DNA of 64,000 bases, taken from Catalimonadaceae bacterium JC749. GTDB taxonomy: Bacteria; Bacteroidota; Bacteroidia; Cytophagales; Cyclobacteriaceae. The DNA lies in NCBI GenBank assembly GCA_021730635.1, contig JAJNNC010000004.1, positions 186,001 through 250,000 on the forward strand. The letters are read 5' to 3'. The notes beneath the pieces were generated by a model that searched no databases, had not been told where the DNA came from, and worked only from the letters and a program-made list of their open reading frames with translations. The translations under genes and the position numbers were made by a program. Below, piece after piece: positions 26,497 to 35,909 of the stretch. Each line of letters begins with the position of its first letter. Position 1 is the stretch's first letter.

Positions 26497-26653
26497 GGCT
26501 AGAAGTGTTGTGAGGGTTAAACAGACATAATGACTTCAATTGCGCCATTCAGATTGTGAAGCGCAGATGTTTTTCTTAAATAGCTTTTTGAATACTTACC
26601 CTTTGCAAGAGAGCCTTTCACTCGAAGAGGCATTATATCAGTAAAGAAACGTA

Positions 26654-26696
26654 CAGGCATCTATACTAAAAAAAGAAACCGTAGGAGAGATGCCTG
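26654..26696. repeat. Inverted repeat in intergenic region
   Basis: CAGGCATCT (26654-26662) and AGATGCCTG (26688-26696) form a perfect 9-bp inverted repeat around a 25-nt spacer. It lies between the ZIP gene and a convergent lipoprotein gene, in a 277-bp gap without other recognisable content. It has no T tract on either side, so it is not a standard terminator. Confidence 0.4.
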
Positions 26697-26773
26697 CTGT
26701 TTTCATTGCAGCGGTAGAATCGTATTGTCCCCTGAAAAACAAACAGTTATACGTAAGCTGTTGTTGTAATTCT

Positions 26774-27310
26774 TTACAGGATTTTCAGTAAAATTAATAC
26801 CAACCCAATGGCCAGAAAGATACCTCCCAGGGTTGTTAAAAAAGCTCCATTGGCTAATATGCCCACTACCAACATCACAGCCCCGGCAGCAGCTACAATA
26901 ATGGCGGCTTTTGATAATCCTGTTACTTCTTGTTGATCTGCTTTGTTATCTTTTGCCTTGAATAACTCTTTTACTGCAGTTCGAAATTCTTTCCGTTGTG
27001 CTCTCCTTTCCTTTCTGAGTGTTTTCTTTTCGGTAATAGTCTGTTTTTTACTGACCTTTTCCGTTTCGGATTCGGAAGGGTTGATAAGAGAAGGGGCAGA
27101 AGGAAGCACAGTTGTTGTTGGTAATTCCCCGTAAGTATCTGATACAGAAGCTTGAAAATCTGAGCTATGAACTGGGTGAACCGCAGTGTTCACATGCCTC
27201 GGTGTTTGCTTGAAATAGTAAGAATTACCATACGCAATTTTACTGCTTTGGCAGGAGGATAGCATACATAAGGCGGCAGAAACAAAGAATAATAGTTTGA
27301 AAGGGCTCAT
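26774..27310 (-). CDS. Hypothetical lipoprotein with C-terminal membrane hairpin
   Basis: 178-residue lipoprotein (lipobox LSSC, Cys20). After a Ser/Pro/Thr-rich extension comes a strongly basic, Lys/Arg/Glu-rich helical segment (about 84-125; KKTLRKERRAQRKEFRTAVKELFKAK), then two hydrophobic helices (about 135-152 and 157-177) separated by a short turn. A lipidated N-terminus and a C-terminal transmembrane hairpin in one small protein is an uncommon but recurrent Bacteroidota layout; no function is known to me. Single gene with a promoter candidate upstream. Confidence 0.72.
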   Translation of the reverse strand: MSPFKLLFFVSAALCMLSSCQSSKIAYGNSYYFKQTPRHVNTAVHPVHSSDFQASVSDTYGELPTTTVLPSAPSLINPSESETEKVSKKQTITEKKTLRKERRAQRKEFRTAVKELFKAKDNKADQQEVTGLSKAAIIVAAAGAVMLVVGILANGAFLTTLGGIFLAIGLVLILLKIL

Positions 27311-27344
27311 AGATGTATAGGTTTGGTTAGTGATTGAGTCAAAT

Positions 27345-27352
27345 CAAACATA
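27345..27352 (-). promoter_or_regulatory. Candidate -7 element for lipoprotein gene
   Basis: On the minus strand this reads TATGTTTG, an exact TAnnTTTG match, 34 bp upstream of the start at 27310. Confidence 0.45.
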
Positions 27353-27828
27353 TAAAATAGAGGATGAGATAAATGTTTATATTCCGACAAAATATTTTTA
27401 TGCTAACCCTAGGTTTATTTTCGTTTAATGCTTAGTAAGCCTGTAAGGATGGAGAATACAAGGAATTAACTTTGGTTTGGAGGGAAAACATTATTTTTCT
27501 TTAAAAACTTGAAATGTTTTCTATTATTGCGATACATTGTAGTGGGTTTACATTAGAAACCTCACATTTACATTTTATCATGTGTGTATTGTCTTTTTCA
27601 GTGAATTTGGACAAAAACTGTAATAGAAACTCATAAACTTAATTCATTGAGTTATTAGTTGTAATATTTTTATATCTCATGCAGCAACCTTCAAACAAAA
27701 TACTATTCAATACTTAAAATAATGATATTTTGTTCTGTCATATAGTAGACGTAATTGACCAGCCCTTACGGGTTTTCTAATTTTTTAAGTTGATGATGGT
27801 AATTATACTCATTTTAGGTTGAAGAGTA
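27353..27828. other. AT-rich intergenic region
   Basis: This long, AT-rich gap lies between divergent genes. I saw no gene or RNA signature. The only structure of note is an imperfect hairpin at 27542-27565 (GTGGGTTT with AAACCTCAC). The promoter of the polytopic membrane protein gene must be here but no exact TAnnTTTG match was found. Confidence 0.35.
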
Positions 27829-29427
27829 ATGCATTTTTATAGCAAGTATCTATCCTTTGAGCAGTATACGTCTGGAAAAGTCTATTCCAAACCCAATTAT
27901 TCAGCGCAACGATCCGGGCTGATGCCCGTCATTTTTTGGATAGTCAATACGCTGTTATTTTGTATGGTATTTCCCACCATACCTTTTTTTACAGGTACAC
28001 AAAATACTTATTTTCTTCAGGGGCTGACACAAGCTGGCTATGGACTGCTGGAACAGGATTGGCTGGCAAATACTACTGACTCAAAACCCCTTTTCACGCT
28101 GTTGATCCAGTTTTTATACACATCCACTGGCAAGTTTGGGTTGTATATATTGTACTTTTTTATGCTGGGCATTTATTATAACAGTCTGTTAACGATTGTG
28201 AATGAAGCGACAGATCATTTTTTTCGTCAAAATCGCTTCTATTACCTTTTATTGGTGGCTGTATTGCTATTTATTCACTCGCCCATCCTTGCGCATCCTT
28301 TATTTAAGCTTTTGAACGGCAATCTGGAAAGGCTTTTTTTAGATGGCGTTGCCAAGCAAACGGTAGTAGATCATTATCTGCAGTCTCAAACATTCGGAGT
28401 GTTTTTATTTTTAGCTGTAGCCCTATTTCTAAAAAGAAAGTACATAGGAGCTGTAATTTCAGCTTGTTCTGCCGCCCTTTTTCATGTGTCCTACCTTTTA
28501 TCCGGTGGCGTCATCGTTGGTGTCTGTATGTTTTTTATCTACCGTAAAGAAGGAAATCTGCGGAAATCATTGCTGGCTGGTCTCATGGGTTTAGTGATCA
28601 TCTTACCAGTGATGCTCTACACTTGGAGTACTTTCTTTCCATTATCCAAAGAGGCCGTAGAAATCCTGTTTACCTATCGTATTCCTCATCACGCTGACCC
28701 TGGAGTATGGTTTTCGCTGGCAGCTATAATCAAAATATTATTAATCATAGGATCCCTTTTTGTTGTTAAAAAGCACAAACCCTTATATATACTATTGGCT
28801 ACCTTGTTTGCCTTTGCCTTAGGAATTACCCTTGTGCAGGTATTCACCGGCAGTAAAAGTCTGGCCTTGATGTTTCCCTGGAGAATTTCTGTGATTCTGG
28901 TACCCATTGCCACTTGTCTATTGGCTGCATATGTGTTACGTTGGACTACCAATTTTTTGCATATTACGGGTAGTCGTGCCCTGCTGCTGGAAACAGTTAC
29001 CTATTTTTTCATCATTCTATTGTTATTCAGGGGCCTGTTTTTTACAGTTGAAAATTTCAAGGAAAAGCAGGAAATGCATGCCTTCATGCAGGATGTGACT
29101 AACAAAATAAAAGGTCCTTGGCCTGCGCATCACTGTATACTTATTCCGCTGCAACTGGAAGATTTCAGATTGGCTACCGGCTATCCGATATATGTGGATC
29201 ATAAGTCTCATCCTTTTCAAAGTGATGAGCTTGTAGTGTGGTATCAGAAAGTGCGGTTAACCGAAAAGTTTTATCAAGACCAAATGAATGGAAAAGAGAT
29301 AACGGATTTTTTAGGGGACAATAAAATTGCCTATGTACTCACCACCCAAAATGATCCTATTGATAAAGAGGCCTCATTGATAAAAGAATACAGCAATGGA
29401 CGATATGTGTTGTATCGTACCCCTTAA
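27829..29427 (+). CDS. Polytopic membrane protein of unknown function
   Basis: 532-residue integral membrane protein with roughly ten predicted membrane segments from about residue 32 to 415, followed by a soluble tail of ~110 residues (PAHHCILIPLQLEDFRLATGYPIYVDHKSHPFQSDELVVWYQKVRL...). The loop LLEQDWLANTTDSKPLFTLL and the overall layout recall GT-C-like membrane glycosyltransferases or the proteins often annotated as glycosyltransferase family 39-like, but I do not see the diagnostic acidic motif with certainty. The N-terminal 31 residues before MPVIFWIVN are polar, so a start at the second Met is possible. Single gene on the plus strand. Confidence 0.72.
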   Translation: MHFYSKYLSFEQYTSGKVYSKPNYSAQRSGLMPVIFWIVNTLLFCMVFPTIPFFTGTQNTYFLQGLTQAGYGLLEQDWLANTTDSKPLFTLLIQFLYTSTGKFGLYILYFFMLGIYYNSLLTIVNEATDHFFRQNRFYYLLLVAVLLFIHSPILAHPLFKLLNGNLERLFLDGVAKQTVVDHYLQSQTFGVFLFLAVALFLKRKYIGAVISACSAALFHVSYLLSGGVIVGVCMFFIYRKEGNLRKSLLAGLMGLVIILPVMLYTWSTFFPLSKEAVEILFTYRIPHHADPGVWFSLAAIIKILLIIGSLFVVKKHKPLYILLATLFAFALGITLVQVFTGSKSLALMFPWRISVILVPIATCLLAAYVLRWTTNFLHITGSRALLLETVTYFFIILLLFRGLFFTVENFKEKQEMHAFMQDVTNKIKGPWPAHHCILIPLQLEDFRLATGYPIYVDHKSHPFQSDELVVWYQKVRLTEKFYQDQMNGKEITDFLGDNKIAYVLTTQNDPIDKEASLIKEYSNGRYVLYRTP

Positions 29428-29517
29428 CTATTCAGCGTATGTACTTTTTACATTGAATACAAAGGATTCACCAATGTGAGCAACTTATCACGATGATCAG
29501 TTAGCTGCATGAAGAAA

Positions 29518-32500
29518 TTACCGTACAAGGGTAATACTGCCTGAATTTCTGTTTTCCTCATTCCCACAACGAATCACAAAATAATATACGCCTGCTGCTA
29601 AGGGCATACCTCTGGAATCAGTGCCATTCCAGTCATTACTGTAATTCGTTTGAGATTGATATACAATATTTCCCTGCAGGTTGAAAACCATAAAACCACA
29701 TTCCGGGAATGATTCAATGTTTTCAATCACCCAATAATCATCAATCCCATCTTCATTAGGTGAAAAAATGGTGTGGGGTTCCACTTCCATACTCACAGGG
29801 TCTACCTGAATTGTCACTTCGCCGGTACTGCTGCAACCTCCGGCCTTATACCCGGTCACGGTATAGGTTATTGTTTGATCTGGCGTAGCTATGGGATGGG
29901 CACTGAGGGGGTCATCCAGGTAATCAGCCGGGCTCCATTCATACCAGTCGGCACCGCTGGCACTTAACATCACGGAAGATCCCTGTGAGATGACTTCCTT
30001 TTCCGCTGATACTTCTATTGTAGGATACGTTTGTTCTTCTACCTGTATTTCGCTAACCCAATAGCAGCCTAACTCATTTTGGGTAATAACAGTATAATTA
30101 CCTGGTTCGGTGACCAAAAAAGTATCTCCTGTTGATCCATCCAGCCAGGAAATGGAAGAGTACTCGCCTTCTATATGTACCGCCAGTGTATCCCCTGTAC
30201 AAAGAACGAGATCATTGCCAGGCAGGATCGTCATTTGTGGGGAAGACACTACTTTTATTTCTTTTAGCATTTCCGACACACAGGTAGTGTTGCTGGTCAT
30301 AGCCTGCAGACTGACCTGGTAGGTGCCGCTGGCCCTGTATGCGTATCTTGGATTTTCCTGTGTAGAGGTATTACCATCTCCGAAATCCCAAAAATAGGAG
30401 ATCGACAGGTTTTCTTCACTCGTTGTTTGATTCACAAACAAAATATCTTCTTCCATACAGACGCTATCCGCTACCTGGAAGTCGGCCTGAATATTGGTGT
30501 CTGTAACAACAACTGGGTGGCTCTCCTTGTGGCAACCTTGTGCTGTCTCGATGCTGATGGTATAATCTCCGGGAGTGGAAGCCACAAAAGTATTATTGGT
30601 GGCACCGGCAATGGGTGCATCATTTTTTTTCCATTGATAGGAAATAGCGCCCGAATAATTGGTTGATAAAGTAACGGACTCTCCTTCACAGATCCATGCC
30701 CCACCTGTTAGCTGAATTTTTACTTCTTGTGCCGCTCGTACTTCCAGTATCGCAGACGCCAGAGCACTTTTACAGGCGCCTTGGGTCACTTGCAGAAAAT
30801 ATTCTCCAGCCTGTTCGGGAGTTACTTCACTCAGAACCAGATTGGATCCCTCTGAACTGAATCCACGAGGCCCATACCAACGGTAAGTTCCACCGCTGGG
30901 GCTACTGCCAGTAAATGTTACTGTTTCCCCTTCACAAGCAGTGGAAGGCCCGTTGATGGTAGGATTTTCTGGAATCGTGCCACTGTCTTCAGTGACGGTC
31001 ACTTCTTCAGAGTTCGTGAGACACCCATCCGCACTTGATGCAATACTAACAATATATTGGCCTGCTTCAGTAACCTGAAGTGAAGATTGAGTAGCACCGG
31101 GGATATCAGCTCCATTTTTTTTCCACTGATACGTTACCTGAGCTCCCTGGGTGGCATACAAAGTAATGGGACGGCTTTCACAGATAGCGTCAGGATCTAC
31201 CGGGCTGATGTGTGCCTGGAGGCAGGTGGCATTCCTGATCGCTGATAGAAAAAAATTACCAGCATTATTCTTTTTAGTAAAAGCAAGATCGGATTTGGCA
31301 TCCCCGTTGAAATCAGCTATTTTCAGATTCCGAGAACTAAATTGTCCACCCACTTTAAACTGGGTAAAGTTGAGATTTCCCGGTACTGAATGATTGGTGA
31401 GTATCACCAGACTGTCAGCAACAGAAAGAGTGGCAATAGCGATGTCAGGTTTTCCATTTCCATCTATATCACCCAGGTCCAGGCCCCAGGGTTGTTGGCC
31501 TACTATTAACTCCAAGGGGGCATCCAGTAAAATCTCCTGGGTTACACTTTTGTTAATTAAAACGGAAATAGAATTTTTTTCCAGATTTGTGAGTACCACA
31601 TCTATAGATAAATCTCCGTCTATATCCCCGGTGGCAATATTGATGAGCGGACCAGGAATATCATAGGTCAAAGGCTCATCAAAAAGCATAGTGCCGGGAG
31701 TACTCTGGTTTTGCAAAATAAACAGTCCACTCCCTAATTTATTGGCAATCAATATTTCTGGTAAAAAATCTTTGTTCAGGTCGGCTATAGCCAGTCCAAG
31801 GGTGTTGGTAGGAACTTCCACAGTGTGGATATCACTTTGATTAAATATTATCTGTGTATCACTACTCTTGTTGACTAGAATAAAAATTTGATTATCGTTC
31901 TGATTAGTCACTACAATTTCGGACAAACCATCGCCATTCAAATCCCTGATTGCCAATCTACGAGTACCATGGGTGGTCATACCATCAGTTAAGTTTACAG
32001 TCAAGGCATCTTCAAATTTGATAACATCCGGACTGTTAGTGCTGATATTATGGAAGATAAAAATCTGTCCGGCGGCTCCGCCACCCTGTGATACAATCAA
32101 CTCTGGTTTGCCATCGGCGTCAAGATCTCCACAAGTGATGTTATGGGCAGGACTATTGATATTCAAATTTGAACCTACTACTTTTTGAAAAGAAAGTTGA
32201 TCTGGGCTAAGTGTTTGGTTGGAATAAACAGTCACGGAGGTATTGCTTGCAGATTCTGCATTGTTTGTAGTACCTATATCATTGTCACCATCTCCGTCGA
32301 AGTCACAGGTACACAAATCATATAATTCATCTTCTTCGGTAGCCAGATCTGTAATGTTTTCGAAAAGATTAGAAGCAAAGGTATTTCCCCTGAAGCTTGG
32401 CAGTAAAAAAGCATTAGATCGGGTGGAGAAACTTTGACTCAATCGGGTCAGCTCCACAGGTCCATAAGTGGCTCCCGCCGGCACAACAACTTTGATCAAA

Positions 32501-32715
32501 TTGTTTTTCACGTCTACTACCTGTCCTTGTGCCGCACCAAAAGTAATAAGGATATCATTGACATCCGTACCAAAATGGTTACCTGAGATCGTCAGGGTAT
32601 CGTAGACATAAGCCTTTGTTTTGTCTAGGTTGCTGATAACAGGCGTTTGGGCATATAGACTACATTGACAAAAAATCAAGCCAAGGATAGAAAACGCTAT
32701 TATATTCTTTATCAC
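29518..32715 (-). CDS. T9SS type B (CHU_C) multidomain surface protein
   Basis: Secreted protein of 1065 residues, starting with GTG. It has a signal peptide ending near SLYAQ, an IPT/TIG domain (about 28-108), FG-GAP/VCBS-type beta-propeller repeats (about 125-500; repeated DLDADGKPELIVSQ, DLNGDGLSEIVVTN, DIDGDLSIDVVLTN, DIDGNGKPDIAIAT, DFNGDAKSDLAFTK), several Ig-like domains, one PKD domain (VSYFWDFGDGNTSTQENPRY type), and a C-terminal gliding-motility-associated CHU_C domain (HTIFSPNEDGIDDYWVIENI to NSGSITLVR). Such proteins are exported by T9SS and displayed on the surface as adhesins or motility factors. The PorP/SprF-SPOR protein gene upstream on the same strand is its likely partner. 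Confidence 0.9.
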   Translation of the reverse strand: MIKNIIAFSILGLIFCQCSLYAQTPVISNLDKTKAYVYDTLTISGNHFGTDVNDILITFGAAQGQVVDVKNNLIKVVVPAGATYGPVELTRLSQSFSTRSNAFLLPSFRGNTFASNLFENITDLATEEDELYDLCTCDFDGDGDNDIGTTNNAESASNTSVTVYSNQTLSPDQLSFQKVVGSNLNINSPAHNITCGDLDADGKPELIVSQGGGAAGQIFIFHNISTNSPDVIKFEDALTVNLTDGMTTHGTRRLAIRDLNGDGLSEIVVTNQNDNQIFILVNKSSDTQIIFNQSDIHTVEVPTNTLGLAIADLNKDFLPEILIANKLGSGLFILQNQSTPGTMLFDEPLTYDIPGPLINIATGDIDGDLSIDVVLTNLEKNSISVLINKSVTQEILLDAPLELIVGQQPWGLDLGDIDGNGKPDIAIATLSVADSLVILTNHSVPGNLNFTQFKVGGQFSSRNLKIADFNGDAKSDLAFTKKNNAGNFFLSAIRNATCLQAHISPVDPDAICESRPITLYATQGAQVTYQWKKNGADIPGATQSSLQVTEAGQYIVSIASSADGCLTNSEEVTVTEDSGTIPENPTINGPSTACEGETVTFTGSSPSGGTYRWYGPRGFSSEGSNLVLSEVTPEQAGEYFLQVTQGACKSALASAILEVRAAQEVKIQLTGGAWICEGESVTLSTNYSGAISYQWKKNDAPIAGATNNTFVASTPGDYTISIETAQGCHKESHPVVVTDTNIQADFQVADSVCMEEDILFVNQTTSEENLSISYFWDFGDGNTSTQENPRYAYRASGTYQVSLQAMTSNTTCVSEMLKEIKVVSSPQMTILPGNDLVLCTGDTLAVHIEGEYSSISWLDGSTGDTFLVTEPGNYTVITQNELGCYWVSEIQVEEQTYPTIEVSAEKEVISQGSSVMLSASGADWYEWSPADYLDDPLSAHPIATPDQTITYTVTGYKAGGCSSTGEVTIQVDPVSMEVEPHTIFSPNEDGIDDYWVIENIESFPECGFMVFNLQGNIVYQSQTNYSNDWNGTDSRGMPLAAGVYYFVIRCGNEENRNSGSITLVR

Positions 32716-33175
32716 AGCAGACAGTTTTTACTTAGTGGTATTTGTGGATCCAATTATATTTTTAGGGCAAACATCAATCAATCTTGTAAGGGGTATTCGT
32801 GCTTTCCTTTTCTTTTCCTTACACTGCTGGGATTAGCTATGATTAAGAAGTCTTCTGAGCGTAGCGTTTCCTAGGGTCTGAATCTTTGTCAATCACCACA
32901 AAACCATGACATTCATTGTACTGAAATACTCTTACTCCATATATGAAAAGAATAGAACTCATCTTTGTGTCCTTGAATGGATTTCAGGGTATGATGATTC
33001 GATAGGGTCAACCGTTTGATGGGATTGGTTTGCCAAATTTTTCCAAACGGAGCCTACAGGCAGCAGGTGTTTATTCAATAACAGGTCAGTTCCTCACGCT
33101 CTTTTTAGATGGCAATAGATTGTTTGCAGAAGGGTAAAAATCATCAACCAGTAAGGAGGGGGTATCAAAAAAAGA
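32716..33175. other. Intergenic region with nested hairpin
   Basis: A 460-bp gap between two genes on the minus strand. It contains a nested inverted repeat: CCGTTTG (33012-33018) with CAAACGG (33044-33050), enclosing TTGG/CCAA (33025-33036). No T tract follows on either strand. No coding frame here looks real; the short plus-strand frame at 32665-32874 is antisense to the start of the CHU_C gene. Confidence 0.4.
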
Positions 33176-34534
33176 TTACTCTTTCATTTCCAGCATCCAG
33201 GCATCCTGGAATAAACTCGTTTGCCGGTATTGATCCCGTATTTTTCTGCATTCGGTGATATTATCAGTGTGACTGATAAATATATAGTAATACTGACTTT
33301 GGCTGCTGAAACCGGTAGAGGGCGTATGTCCTTTGGCTTTCAGTTGTTGGATAACCTGATCAGCGTTGGCCTTTTTGCTGTATACCCCCACGATCACAAA
33401 ATAACCCAGTGGTAATTCATCTGGATGATTTCCTCTCACAAAACTCGTACGGGCTGGCTCGGGGGCAGGTTCCAGGTCTTCCTGAATCGTTTCTGACTCT
33501 ATTACCTGTATTTCTTCCTGTTCTATTAACTTTGTTTCTTCCGGTTCTAGTACCTGTGATTTTTCAGGTTCCTGATAAAGTGTATCCGTCGGTGGTGGCG
33601 CTTCTGGCAGCACTTCCTGTTGCTCCTTATCAGTGAGAAGATTTCTTGATTTAGTTTTACCGAACCGGACGCTCAGCTGTATCTCATGACTTCCCTGACC
33701 TATTTTTTCGACAACTTTTGGTGCAAACTCATAAGCATAGCCCAGCGATAAGTAATGGTTGAGGCTGAATCCTGTCATCGCCGAGAATCCATAAGCTTGC
33801 CGGTAAGAACTTCCAATATGAAATTTCTTTTGGAAATATAACATTCCTCCTCCTTCCCACTGGGTTGGCTGATCGGGTTCTGTCCTGTAAAGGAAATAGG
33901 GGTGAAAAACGAGTCTGTCCTCACGAAGGGGCCATCGGTAATCCGCATGTACCAGATAGCTGCGAAAAGGATTGAGTGTACTATTCTCGTCGTTTGCCAG
34001 AGCAGCAGGATTTCTGTAGAAAATTTGGGGGAGAGTAAACCCTACATTAAATCCTTGAATCTGATAATTGAAACCGAATTTACCATCGCTGAACATTTTC
34101 CCAAAATTGGCAGCATGCAGTGCCGGATCGTTAGGATTATTGACCCGCTGATAATCCAGCCCAGTCTGAGAAAACCCGCCAGAAAGACCAAATCGCAGAC
34201 TATGATATAATCCGAAAGAGGCCTCATAACCCACAGCCAGTTGGGCACTATTGGTACTGATCAGTCCCCTGGAGAAGTTGTAAACGTTCAATCCTACAGC
34301 CATGCCGTTTCTAAATCCAGTATGAAAACTGAGAGAAGAAACGACCGGCGCATCCTGGATGCCAACCCATTGTCGTCTGTGATTCAAATGAATTTCATAC
34401 CTGCCTTCTCTTCCAGCAAAAGCTGGATTATAAAAAAATGGATTGAGTATATATTGGCTATATCGAGGAGTGACCTGAGCAATAAGGCTGTTTATATTGA
34501 AAGCAAAAAAGCACAGAATTAAAAAATAACGCAT
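33176..34534 (-). CDS. PorP/SprF-family protein fused to SPOR domain
   Basis: Outer-membrane protein of 452 residues. A signal peptide ends near LIAQ (residue 20); residues ~20-300 form the PorP/SprF beta-barrel (PRYSQYILNPFFYNPAFAGREGRYEIHLNHRRQW ... GFSAMTGFSLNHYLSLGYAYEFAPK), a family that helps T9SS cargo reach the surface. A Pro/Glu-rich linker (about 305-365) then leads to a SPOR domain (about 372-452; GYFVIVGVYSKKANADQVIQQLKAKG), which in other proteins binds denuded peptidoglycan glycans. PorP/SprF proteins usually end with the barrel, so the fusion is notable. The gene lies upstream of the CHU_C cargo gene on the same strand. Confidence 0.88.
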   Translation of the reverse strand: MRYFLILCFFAFNINSLIAQVTPRYSQYILNPFFYNPAFAGREGRYEIHLNHRRQWVGIQDAPVVSSLSFHTGFRNGMAVGLNVYNFSRGLISTNSAQLAVGYEASFGLYHSLRFGLSGGFSQTGLDYQRVNNPNDPALHAANFGKMFSDGKFGFNYQIQGFNVGFTLPQIFYRNPAALANDENSTLNPFRSYLVHADYRWPLREDRLVFHPYFLYRTEPDQPTQWEGGGMLYFQKKFHIGSSYRQAYGFSAMTGFSLNHYLSLGYAYEFAPKVVEKIGQGSHEIQLSVRFGKTKSRNLLTDKEQQEVLPEAPPPTDTLYQEPEKSQVLEPEETKLIEQEEIQVIESETIQEDLEPAPEPARTSFVRGNHPDELPLGYFVIVGVYSKKANADQVIQQLKAKGHTPSTGFSSQSQYYYIFISHTDNITECRKIRDQYRQTSLFQDAWMLEMKE

Positions 34535-34842
34535 ATCAATTGTTATGAATCGAATTTTCCATTCAGTGTATCAATAATAAAACCAAAGGATTTGGAGAGC
34601 AGCAGGATAGCTATTGCTGCGAAAGGAAATAAATCGCCTGATGTAAAGCAAACAGCGGAAAAGATTGAGATTCATTGAAATGTTACAGCCTTGCTAAAGT
34701 AAGTTTCAACTTAGTGACTTAAGCGAATAGGGGATCAGGATAAACTTTAACAGGGTACTCGATGAAATGCGCTTTATTCAGGAATTAGAAAGGGTAAATA
34801 TGCATGAAATCTTATTTTGTAAGAGCAATACACATTAAACTG
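34535..34842. other. Intergenic region, little recognised
   Basis: No gene recognised between the PorP-SPOR gene start and the glutamine synthetase terminator. A short palindrome TAAGTT-TC-AACTTA (34700-34713) is the only ordered element; it may serve the PorP-SPOR promoter. Confidence 0.35.
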
Positions 34843-34871
34843 AAAAAAAAAGCCACATTTTTCAATGTGGC
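34843..34871 (-). terminator. Intrinsic terminator of glutamine synthetase gene
   Basis: A perfect 8-bp stem (34852-34859 with 34864-34871, 4-nt loop) is followed on the minus strand by a T run (34851-34843). It lies 27 bp beyond the glutamine synthetase stop codon. Confidence 0.9.
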
Positions 34872-34898
34872 GTTATTCAGTTTCACGGGCGCAGATAT

Positions 34899-35909
34899 TT
34901 AACTGACATTCGCGCTTTTCACTGTCATAATAATTCTTTGTGCAATTTGATAAGGATCAGCATTGGAAGCAGGTCTTCTGTCTTCCAGGTATCCTTTCCA
35001 ACCATTTTCAACAGCACCAATAGGAATCCGGATGGAAGAGCCACGGTCGCTGACCCCATAGGAGAATTTATCAATAGATTGGGTTTCATGCAAACCAGTC
35101 AGGCGAAAATGATTATCAGATCCATAGACAGCGATGTGTTCCTGGTGAACTTTGCCCATGGCTTCACAGATGGCTTTAAACAATCCTTCTCCACCTTTTT
35201 CACGCATAGCTGTGTTGGAAAAGTTAGTATGTAAACCGGAACCGTTCCAATCACCTTTCATGGGTTTGGGAGCAAATTCAATATTGATTCTGTACTTTTC
35301 AGCAATTCTGAACAGCAAATAACGTGAAATCCAAAGATCATCACCTGCTTTTTTAGCACCTTTGCCAAAGCACTGAAATTCCCACTGCCCTAACATCACT
35401 TCTGCATTGATACCGGTGATGGATAACCCTGCATGCAAACAGGCATCCAGATGTTCTTCCACAATGTCACGGCCGGTAACCTTACCATCGCCCACAGCGC
35501 AATAGTACAATCCCTGGGGTGCCGGATATCCATTTTTTGGAAAACCTAAAGGTCTGCCATCTGCCACAAAAGTATATTCCTGCTCAAAGCCAAACCAATA
35601 ATCCTCATCATCTTCAACTTTTGCTCTGGAATTACTGACATGAGGCGAGCCATCCGGATTGAGCACTTCGCACATCACCATGTAGGCATTTTTTCTACCG
35701 GCATCCGGATACACCCCTACGGGTCTTAGCAGACAGTCGGAGGAATGCCCTTCAGCCTGCTGGGTAGAGCTTCCGTCAAATGACCACATAGGTACCTGAT
35801 CCAACTCTCCGGCATAGGATTCCAATTCCAGAATTTTTGTTTTGCTTCTTAAGTTAGGTTCCGGTTTGTAACCATCCAGCCAGATGTACTCAAATTTGAT
35901 TTTTGCCAT
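34899..35909 (-). CDS. glnII: Type II glutamine synthetase
   Basis: Cytosolic enzyme making glutamine from glutamate, ammonia and ATP (336 aa). The short length and motifs are those of the eukaryote-like GSII class: YIWLDGY, WSFDGSSTQQAEGHSSDCLLRP, FGFEQEYTF, GQWEFQCFGKGAKKAGDDLW, KPMKGDWNGSGLHTNFS, GSDNHFRLTGLHETQSIDKFSYGVSDRGSSIRIP and EDRRPASNADPY. The GSI adenylylation loop is absent, so control is not by the GlnE route. Single gene with its own terminator. GSII is common in Bacteroidota next to or instead of GSIII. Confidence 0.96.
   Translation of the reverse strand: MAKIKFEYIWLDGYKPEPNLRSKTKILELESYAGELDQVPMWSFDGSSTQQAEGHSSDCLLRPVGVYPDAGRKNAYMVMCEVLNPDGSPHVSNSRAKVEDDEDYWFGFEQEYTFVADGRPLGFPKNGYPAPQGLYYCAVGDGKVTGRDIVEEHLDACLHAGLSITGINAEVMLGQWEFQCFGKGAKKAGDDLWISRYLLFRIAEKYRINIEFAPKPMKGDWNGSGLHTNFSNTAMREKGGEGLFKAICEAMGKVHQEHIAVYGSDNHFRLTGLHETQSIDKFSYGVSDRGSSIRIPIGAVENGWKGYLEDRRPASNADPYQIAQRIIMTVKSANVS

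Noticed and set aside
32665-32874. Plus-strand frame in the gap before the CHU_C gene
   Set aside because: Starts antisense to the CHU_C signal peptide and has Cys/Phe-rich, non-protein-like composition.
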